Assembly: GCA_016748015.1 (NCBI GenBank)
Contig: JAAOMT010000736.1
Span: forward strand, 1 to 13,389
Direction of reading: 5' to 3'
Origin: Geosiphon pyriformis
Lineage: Eukaryota; Glomeromycota; Glomeromycetes; Archaeosporales; Geosiphonaceae
Length of the DNA stretch: 13,389 nt
A program made the translations under genes and the position numbers. The notes below the pieces were generated by a model, which had not been told where the DNA came from, ran no database searches, and saw nothing but the letters and a program-made list of their open reading frames with translations. Below, in pieces: positions 7,997 to 13,389 of this stretch; positions within the stretch are counted from its first letter, which is position 1; each line of letters opens with the position of its first letter.

Positions 7997-8607
7997 TCAT
8001 GACTTAAATCCTTCAAAATATGCATTATATTGTTCTAAAAGATCTTCTTTTCTTTGTTTACTCTGAAATGGGAATTGGTCAAATGTTGATGTCATGGTTG
8101 ATGTGGATGCACCTATTAATGTGATGTTGATAGTACTTCTGAGTATATAATGGTATGATGGATTTGTTGATGATTCTATTCTTGTTTTTTTACAAGTTGG
8201 TAGTTGTATTCCTTTAGGCATTACTGCTGGTGTTTGTAACTTTCCTTTGCCTTTGTCTGCATAGGTGATAAGAAATTATTATTGAGTATATCTTTCAATA
8301 GTTTGGTTGATTTCTTTGATGATTGGTGTAAAACTGTGGTTTCTTGGTAAGCTAATATGTTAAAATAATTCTGTATAGAAGTTTTCTCTTACTAATTTAA
8401 TGTTAACTGTTTCTTCTAAGCAGTTTGTAATTTTATCATTAATGTAGAAATTGAAGGCTAATTCTGCTGAGAAGTGATTATTGTTTAATCCTAATTGTTG
8501 GCTATACTATTAAAACAAGAATTTAGCAAATCCTAAATGGTTTGCTTCTATGTTTTCTGGTTTTGTCACTTTTGTATAATTGTTGTTAATGCTGGTTCTC
8601 TGTAGGA
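7997..8607 (-). other. Element 2 N-terminal domain of unknown function
   Basis: In the frame of Gag the minus strand reads segments such as YTKVTKPENIEANHLGFAKF, HFSAELAFNFYINDKITN and SFTPIIKEINQTIERYTQ, then a basic stretch TYADKGKGKLQTP and MPKGIQLPTCKKTRIESSTN. Stops occur at about 8513-8508 (TAA TAG), in ELF*HIS near 8360, and as a TAA TAA pair near 8281. The layout (helical first part, then Pro/Ser-rich linker, then Gag) parallels element 1, though residues differ. Function unknown. Confidence 0.55.
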
Positions 8608-8613
8608 TTATAT

Positions 8614-8629
8614 TTTACAAAAAGCACCA
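8614..8629 (-). other. Element 2 primer-binding site, decayed
   Basis: The minus strand reads TGGTGCTTTTTGTAAA, two bases inside the LTR end at 8632. The first six bases, TGGTGC, equal those of element 1 and 10 of 16 bases agree. At least two of the six differences are G-to-A on the plus strand. The same position and the same two-base spacer support the call. Confidence 0.65.
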
Positions 8630-8631
8630 AA

Positions 8632-9384
8632 TGTTATAAGTGATTATTTGGGGTCTCAAGTTAAATAACAAATCTGTAACTTGGTGCTCAAAAGCTATGT
8701 GCATTAATAATAATCTGAAAGTTTTGGTTGATGAGTTCTTTGTATAATGAACAGAGATTCAATAGTGATAGTATTGATAATTTTTTCTTAGTTGTTTCCC
8801 AATTTTTTTTTTAGCTTGGTGGCTGGATTTATTCTGGCAGTTATGCTCTTCTGGTAAGCTATTGGTTAATATATATATAATGTTACCCTTATTTCTGGGT
8901 TTTTTATCAGACTATCTGTAATGTCAATAACTTAGTGCTTTAATCCTTTAATCAATTAGTATACAACAACAAAATCAAAGAAAATAAAATAAAAAAAATA
9001 AAATAAATTAAGCCAAGATGATAAACAAGTTAATATTTCGTTAATAGCTATGATTAAGAGCTATTGTTCCAGTGTGGTTAAGTATCAGTAACTATCAACA
9101 TAGAATGTTGATAGTGGAAGTAGATTGGAGATAACAAATAGTTATTTATTAGATGATTGTAATTTTGAAGGTTGTTTAAATTAAATCTAAACTGGGAGAT
9201 CTGTCTTTTCTGTTTCTAATGCTATTGCTATATATACATAATTTGGGTTTTATGAGATTGCTTACATTCTCAAGCAATGTGCTATAATTTTTTAAGCAAT
9301 ATGCTTACATAGATTACTACTACTTTTCTATTGGTCTATCTGTTTTTTTTATTATTTCTTGTATGCTTTTTCTTATGAGTAACA
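8632..9384 (-). repeat. Element 2 5' LTR, 753 bp
   Basis: The segment begins TGTTAT and ends GTAACA; the one mismatch in the terminal inverted repeat is a C-to-T. It starts two bases from the primer-binding site and ends where reverse transcriptase coding of element 3 starts. It shares with the element 1 LTR a ggtctc about 16-18 bases from the inner end and an A-rich block about 320-330 bases from that end. Candidate TATA boxes for minus-strand transcription are at 9229-9240 and 8867-8880; neither can be proven. The nearer alternative end, taaca at 9133-9137, does not explain the coding junction. Confidence 0.68.
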
Positions 9385-10140
9385 ACAGCTTAATCAAAAA
9401 ATTATTAAGCCCTTGGTCTTCTTCAGTAGTCTTGATTACCAAGAAAAATGGAAAAATGTGATTTTGTATAGATTGCCAAAAATTAAATAGTATTATGTGA
9501 GGAGATAATTATCTCACTCCTCTCATCCAAGAAATCCTGAACAATCTAGGAAAAAAGAAATGGTTCTTATCATTAGATTTAACAAGTGGTTATTGGCAAG
9601 TTGAAATAGATCCCAAAGACAAAAAAAAAACAGCATTTATCACTTAAAATGGCAATTTCAAGTTCAACATGATGTTTTTTAGACTTTATAATGCTCTTGT
9701 CACTTTTTAATGTTTCATAGATGTAATATACAAAAAAATTCTTTGGAAATCAGTCATAGTTTATCTGAATGATACCAACATGTTCTTAGAAACATTCGAT
9801 GATCATTTGCATTATTTTTAACAAGTGTTCAAGTGTCTTTGAGATGCTGGATTAAAACTTAATTCCGACAAATGCTTCTTTGAAAAAACTGAACTAAAAT
9901 TCTTAAGGCATGTAATCAGAAAAGATGGAGTTAAGCCTGATCCAGATAAAATCCAAAAAGTCAAAGACTTTTCAGTCCCAATCAATCTGTGCAAATTGTG
10001 AAAATTTTTAGGATTAACAAGATACTATTGCCAATTTGTCAAAGAATTTTCAACTATCACAAAATTACTTCATTACTTATTGTCCAAATATATATCATAC
10101 TTGTAGAGAGAAAATCAACAGAAAGCATTTAACTATCTTA
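9385..10140 (+). other. Element 3 reverse transcriptase domain, YxDD motif changed to YLND
   Basis: The frame opens with LIKKLLSPWSSSVVLITKKN, the start of the gypsy RT fingers, then FCIDCQKLNS, KWFLSLDLTSGYWQVEI (first catalytic Asp kept), and VIVYLNDTNMF. The polymerase box should be Y-x-D-D; here the first Asp codon is AAT at 9768-9770, one G-to-A from GAT. Later come CFFEKTELKFLRHVI and KFLGLTRYY, typical of the RT thumb. The N-terminal portion is absent because the LTR of element 2 interrupts it. Confidence 0.88.
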
Positions 10141-10148
10141 AGTAGTAA

Positions 10149-10560
10149 TTGATCACATCCCTAATATTAATCTACTCCAATTTTATTAAACATTTTATTA
10201 TTACTACAGATGCCTTAAAAAATGCATTAGGAGCTATCCTATCCCAAATAAGACCAAACAAAAGAGAACATTTCATTGCATATACTAATCATAGTACAAG
10301 TTCAGTCAAAAAGATATATAGTGCAACAGACCTAAAATGTCTTGTCATTTACTGGGCCATACAAACATAGAAATATTACCTTAGTCAACTATTTGACCTA
10401 TATACTAACCACAAAAAACTTATTTGGTTACTCAATAATCCACAACTAAAAAAAAAGTATGTGAGATAGAATACTTATTTACAACAATTCTCACTTAAAG
10501 TTCATTACAAAGAAGAATCAAAAAACACCAATGCTGATAGTTTGTTGAGGATGCCACAAA
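10149..10560 (+). other. Element 3 RNase H domain, two catalytic acids lost
   Basis: FIITTDALKNALGAILSQ carries the first catalytic Asp. YSATDLKCLVIYWAIQ has Lys (AAA at 10335-10337) where the family has Glu in the D-L-E-C-L motif, and LYTNHKKLIWLL has Asn (AAC at 10407-10409) where the family has Asp (T-D-H-K). Both are G-to-A. The domain would remove the RNA strand during cDNA synthesis. It ends near NADSLLRMPQI, the usual tail before the integrase linker. Confidence 0.85.
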
Positions 10561-10784
10561 TCTAATTCAAAACCATGAACACAATCACCTATCAGTGAAT
10601 ACAACAGTACTTGTTAACACTTCAGTTTCAAGAGATATTATCTGAACAAGAACAAAATACTATACAAAAACAAATACAAAACAACTTTATTCAAAACAAT
10701 CAATTCTATTATTGAGAATGACAAAACCACTTTATCTTACAATGATTAATCAAAGACACTAAAAAAGAAACTATATTATATAGC

Positions 10785-11830
10785 ATGCACTCAGATTTGA
10801 CTGCAGGACACTTCAACAAAGATACTACTTTGAAAAAGACAATAAATCTATACTACTGGCCAATAATATATAAGAATATCTTTAAGTATGTTTCCAATTG
10901 TAATTCATGCCAAAGAAGAGAAGAAGCAAAATCAACAGAATCACTTCGACTTATTCCAGTTGAAAATTCATTTGATAGAATTGAAATCAATTTGGTTGGT
11001 TCTCTTTCCATAATATCTAAAAAAAATTGTAACATCATGGTAGTAGTAGACTATCTTACAAAATGGCCAGAAGCTAGAGCAATTCAAGTAGCCGATGCTA
11101 AAACAGTAGCAGAATTCATGCATTAAGATCTAATTTGCTAACATAGATGTCCAAAAAAATTGCTATCTGACCAAAAAATGCATTTTGTCAATAGTACACT
11201 GACCAAATTAAGCCAACAGTTTGGAATAAAGTAATTCCTCTTGTTACTATATTACCCACAAATACTTGGACTAGTCGAACAATTTAACTGAACATTGTGT
11301 GAAGCATTAGTAAAAATAAGCTACAAAAACACACAAAAATAGGACTTATTTATATCTTCTGTATTACTAACATACCAAACATTAAAGCAAAATACAACTC
11401 AGTTTATGCCATTTAAACTAGTTTATGAGAGAAAAGCAATGTTATCTATTGAATAAAAAATACAGTCATACCCAACTGAAACAATTACAGAAGAAAATTT
11501 TGAAGTCATCTTACACCAAAAAACATACCAGCTAATGAAAACATTACAAAGCAACCATAGAACAGCAGCTGACAATATTAGTAATGCTTAAGAACAACAG
11601 AAAAAAAACCATGATAACTGTCTACTTAAGCAATTAATAGAATTTAGGATTAGAGACCAAGTACTGTTATACTGTACAAAAGCTGAAAAACAATGGAATA
11701 AAAAGTTCAACCCAAAGTGGGACAGTTCATTCTATATACACAAAGCTTTAGAAAATAGAGCTTACAAACTATAATTAGAAGACAGAGTTTTAAAGAAAGT
11801 AGCTTATGAAAACTAATTAAAAATTTATCA
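10785..11830 (+). other. Element 3 integrase (HHCC, DDE core, GPF/Y-like tail), first Asp lost
   Basis: The zinc domain is intact: MHSDLTAGHFN supplies two His and NCNSCQRR two Cys. In the core, FDRIEINLVGSL has Asn (AAT at 10989-10991) in place of the first catalytic Asp. The second Asp is in LSDQ (11169-11171) and the Glu in GLVEQFN (11277-11279); exactly 35 residues lie between, the D35E spacing. The tail FNPKWDSSFYIHKALENRAYKL resembles a GPF/Y module with GP changed. Stops at former Gln, Arg and Trp sites interrupt it. It would insert the cDNA into the genome. Confidence 0.87.
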
Positions 11831-11951
11831 TACAAAACAACAGTCATTGTCATCAGTACCTTAACTAAGAACACAAATTTCATTAATCAGGCCAGAAGAT
11901 ATACTATGAGATTTGGAACCAATTATTATTATCAAAACGTAAAATTAATAT

Positions 11952-12854
11952 ATGGCTAGTTAACTAGAAAAATTTAAATATATATAACCACTAAAACAAC
12001 AAAAAAAATAAGTCAATAGAACTTCTAACATAGAGCTTTCAGATCAAATTCTACAACTTTTGAAACAACTATTTGATGTGATTCAACAATCCAATGCTCA
12101 AATAGAAATCACAATTAATAAAAAAAAAATACAATACAAAAACAGGAACAAAAAAGGAGAAAGTTTAACTGAAACTAACTATTCTCACCCTTTTACAATG
12201 TTCAAGAGGAAAAATTAATAAAAAGCGTTTTCTTAGATGGGACATGGAAAAGAAAGGGTAAAGGAATGAAAAATATTTTATAAAAGAAGATACTTAGTTT
12301 CCGAGCTCAAAGAAATCAAAAAAACTTTAGCTCAGAGGACCAATCTCTCTAAAACAAAAGAATGGACACCAGACAATGCTTAGAAATGAAAAAAAAAACT
12401 TCCACCAGCTTATTGGTTCTACAAAATTGGAGAACAGCTTGACTTAAAAACACCATATGAAGATCTCAGCCAGAAAACATTCAACAAAAAAGCAATACAA
12501 CAAGTAAAAAAATTCATAGGAAGAAGCAACTTAACACTATATTATAAAACAGCATACTGACTGTACACTGCTTTCCAACATTGTCCAAATGTGCTGGTGT
12601 ATGGATTTATAAGAACCATAACAGTTAACAACATAGAACAAATAACCAATCAACAGTTTGAGGACCTACAAAAAACAATACTTAACACAACAATTGAACA
12701 CTACATGAATGAAGCCATTGTATCAGATATATATGATTTTACAGAAGCTTAATTTTAAAAAGTAAGAAATAATATTACCCAAGTAGAAAACCAATTCAAA
12801 GTTATGAAGAAATGTGACCAAAAGAAAAAATGTAACCAAAAAAAAAAAACGTGA
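11952..12854 (+). pseudogene. Element 3 third ORF after integrase, unknown protein, decayed
   Basis: Starting at an ATG 10 bases after the Pol stop, and in the same frame, the trace reads LEKFKY, a predicted coiled coil (SDQILQLLKQLFDVIQQSNA), QEEKLIKSVFLDGTWKRKGK in another frame, RRYLVSELKEIKKTLAQRTN, KKKLPPAYWFYKIGEQLDLK, AIQQVKKFIGRSNLTLYYKT and a Cys/Lys tail (CDQKKKCNQKKK) to a TGA at 12852. Seven or more in-frame stops occur, several TAA beside Gln runs. Two compensating indels, near 12190 and 12260-12285, displace about 85 bases to a second frame. Trp and aromatic residues are conserved-looking. I recognise no domain; it is unlike Gag, Env or known Pol modules. Whether it was a separate ORF or a Pol extension is unclear. 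Confidence 0.6.
12820..12849 (+). other. Candidate polypurine tract of element 3
   Basis: An 11-base purine run (aaaagaaaaaa, 12820-12830) and a 12-base A run (12838-12849) lie just before the change to non-coding AT-rich sequence at 12852. Such a tract would prime plus-strand synthesis next to the 3' LTR. A-runs are common in this window, so the call is weak. Confidence 0.35.
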
Positions 12855-13350
12855 TATAATACAAAATAGTGCACAATAGTATAGAATAATGCATTATAAT
12901 ATAGAATAACACAGAATAATATGTAATAATACTAGATAACATATTATATCATAAAATAACTAGAGATAATATAGAAAAATAAAGCAATAACAGAAATAGC
13001 AAAGCAATAACTGGCAATAGTGAGACAATAGAAAGCATTCCTGTAAAACTAAAAGAATATATAAAAGCAAGTAGTTATAGAAGTTGAAAAAGACAAACAG
13101 TTAGATAGTAATCAATTTTATTTTGTATTATATTTATTATATCTTATACCCATATTTCGAAATGCAATAATTATTAAAAAAACAAATCCAAATTACCAAT
13201 TTATGTTCTCCAATCTTGCAGATTTTAATTGAAATTAAAATTAGTGTTTCTTATCTTTTGTTCTAGGACATATGCCATTAGCATAAACATTTTGAATCAT
13301 TAACAACATAGACCAATTGCTCTTGATCATGGCAATTGATAAAAACTAAC

Positions 13351-13352
<2 letters not shown>
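12852..13352 (+). repeat. AT-rich non-coding tail with degenerate short repeats, possible 3' LTR of element 3
   Basis: The stretch starts TGATAT after the purine run and contains no coding trace. From 12855 to 12975 there are many degenerate copies of atagaataat/agataacat-like units; at 12980-13020 the string aaagcaataac occurs twice. This could be the start of the 3' LTR. A possible end is ttaaca near 13299-13304, but neither border is firm and no second copy is available. Confidence 0.35.

Positions 13353-13389
<37 letters not shown>
13353..13389. repeat. Poly(T) run of at least 37 at the window end
   Basis: The last 37 bases are all T, following aaaaactaacta. It may be a real homopolymer, a poly(A) tail of a minus-strand retro-insertion, or an artefact at a contig end. 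The window does not allow a choice. Confidence 0.9.

Larger units (their letters stand above)
4507..8607 (-). pseudogene. Element 2 Gag-protease-dUTPase polyprotein, broken by stops and three frameshifts
   Basis: The coding trace starts near 8607 (no clear ATG) and can be followed to 4507, about 1370 codons. Frame changes occur near 7000 (a lost base just before the LEEY segment), between about 5620 and 5560 in an A-rich lysine tract, and near 5380. More than 20 in-frame stops are present, for example TAA at 7171-7169 ending a Gag segment, TAG for Trp in ND*LSK (near 5938), and TAA for Gln in AT*YQALV (near 5963). Domain order is N-terminal domain, Gag core, zinc knuckle, protease, low-complexity Lys/Glu linker, Cys-rich module and dUTPase start. 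Unlike element 1 it has indels, consistent with greater age. Confidence 0.8.
4507..9384 (-). mobile_element. Element 2: Ty3/gypsy-type LTR retrotransposon, 5' part, truncated by element 1
   Basis: Reading leftward, the element has its own 5' LTR (9384-8632), a decayed primer-binding site (8629-8614), and a Gag-protease-Cys-rich-dUTPase coding region that stops at 4507 where the element 1 LTR begins. It has the same domain order as element 1 but a clearly different sequence, so it is a related family, not a duplicate. Its rest is predicted left of position 1, beyond the 3' LTR of element 1. Its right end adjoins reverse transcriptase coding of element 3 on the other strand. Confidence 0.82.
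9385..11942 (+). pseudogene. Element 3 Pol (RT, RNase H, integrase), about 28 in-frame stops
   Basis: A single plus-strand frame of 852 codons runs from the LTR junction to a TAA at 11940, with no frameshift. Domains in order are RT palm and connection (9385-10140), RNase H (10149-10560), linker (10560-10784), HHCC and integrase core (10785-11300) and a GPF/Y-like C-terminus (11640-11830). Stops fall at former Gln (TFIT-type AFIT*NGNF), Arg (CL*DAGL, FN*TLCE) and Trp sites (VR*NTYL, QK*DLF), each one C-to-T or G-to-A away. RT, RNase H and integrase each lack at least one catalytic acid. It would copy RNA to DNA and integrate it, but is dead. No frameshift with so many stops is the striking feature. 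Confidence 0.85.
9385..13352 (+). mobile_element. Element 3: Ty3/gypsy retrotransposon, 3' part, split by element 2
   Basis: The plus strand carries RT, RNase H and integrase in Ty3/gypsy order, a third ORF, a purine run and an AT-rich candidate LTR. The coding starts abruptly within RT at 9385, with Gag, protease and the RT start missing. Element 2 (opposite strand) abuts it there, so the missing 5' half should lie beyond the left edge in plus orientation. The right end is not secure, since the sequence ends in a T homopolymer. Confidence 0.78.

Noticed and set aside
9133-9137. taaca as an alternative end of the element 2 LTR (about 506 bp).
   Set aside because: The terminal repeat match is shorter, and about 250 bases without coding would remain before the RT. 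The end at 9384 explains the junction directly.
10853-11038. Minus-strand open frame of 61 codons.
   Set aside because: It is antisense to the integrase zinc domain and core of element 3.
1-11942. Alternative genetic code (TAA/TAG read as Gln, ciliate-like), suggested by many stops at Gln positions.
   Set aside because: Stops also replace Trp (TGG to TAG or TGA) and Arg (CGA to TGA), and catalytic residues are lost by the same kind of change. Reassignment of TAA/TAG alone would not produce this, whereas transition decay does.
1-11942. APOBEC-like hypermutation of the element cDNA.
   Set aside because: That would give G-to-A only on the coding strand. Here C-to-T (Gln to stop, Pro to Leu) and G-to-A (Asp to Asn, Trp to stop) both occur in each element, so the process acted on both strands.

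Overview
This window looks like a repeat-only piece of a fungal nuclear genome. It is very AT-rich, has no recognisable host gene, and is filled by three decayed Ty3/gypsy-type LTR retrotransposons. The Gag, protease, zinc-finger, dUTPase and Pol segments resemble retroelement polyproteins that I recall from arbuscular mycorrhizal fungi (Glomeromycotina, Rhizophagus-like). That taxonomic call is from memory of the families, not from a search.

The layout reads as a nest. Element 1 (minus strand, 1-4506, continuing past the left edge) has a 984-bp 5' LTR (3523-4506, ends TGTTAC/GTAACA), a primer-binding site (3505-3520), and one reading frame (3477 down to 1). That frame runs N-terminal domain, Gag, zinc knuckle, aspartic protease, Cys-rich module, then the start of a dUTPase. 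Element 2 (minus strand, 4507-9384) is a divergent relative with the same domain order. Its dUTPase is cut off exactly where the element 1 LTR begins. Its own 5' LTR is 8632-9384 (753 bp, TGTTAT/GTAACA), next to a decayed primer-binding site. Element 3 (plus strand, 9385 to about 13350) begins abruptly inside reverse transcriptase, exactly where the element 2 LTR ends. It then carries RNase H, zinc-binding integrase, a GPF/Y-like tail, an unrecognised third ORF (11952-12854) and an AT-rich candidate 3' LTR. The simplest history is element 3 first, element 2 inserted into its RT, and element 1 inserted into the dUTPase of element 2. The missing halves should lie left of position 1.

All three are dead. 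Element 1 and the element 3 pol keep one frame over about 3.5 and 2.5 kb, with no indel seen, yet carry 13 and about 28 in-frame stops. Where the family residue is known to me, the stops and missense changes are almost all C-to-T or G-to-A: Gln, Arg and Trp codons become stops, and catalytic Asp becomes Asn in protease, RT, RNase H and integrase. Element 2 has stops plus three frameshifts.

The items most worth following are the dUTPase built into two retroelement families, the Cys-rich module next to it, the unrecognised ORF after integrase, the transition-driven decay, and the tandem repeats inside the 984-bp LTR.
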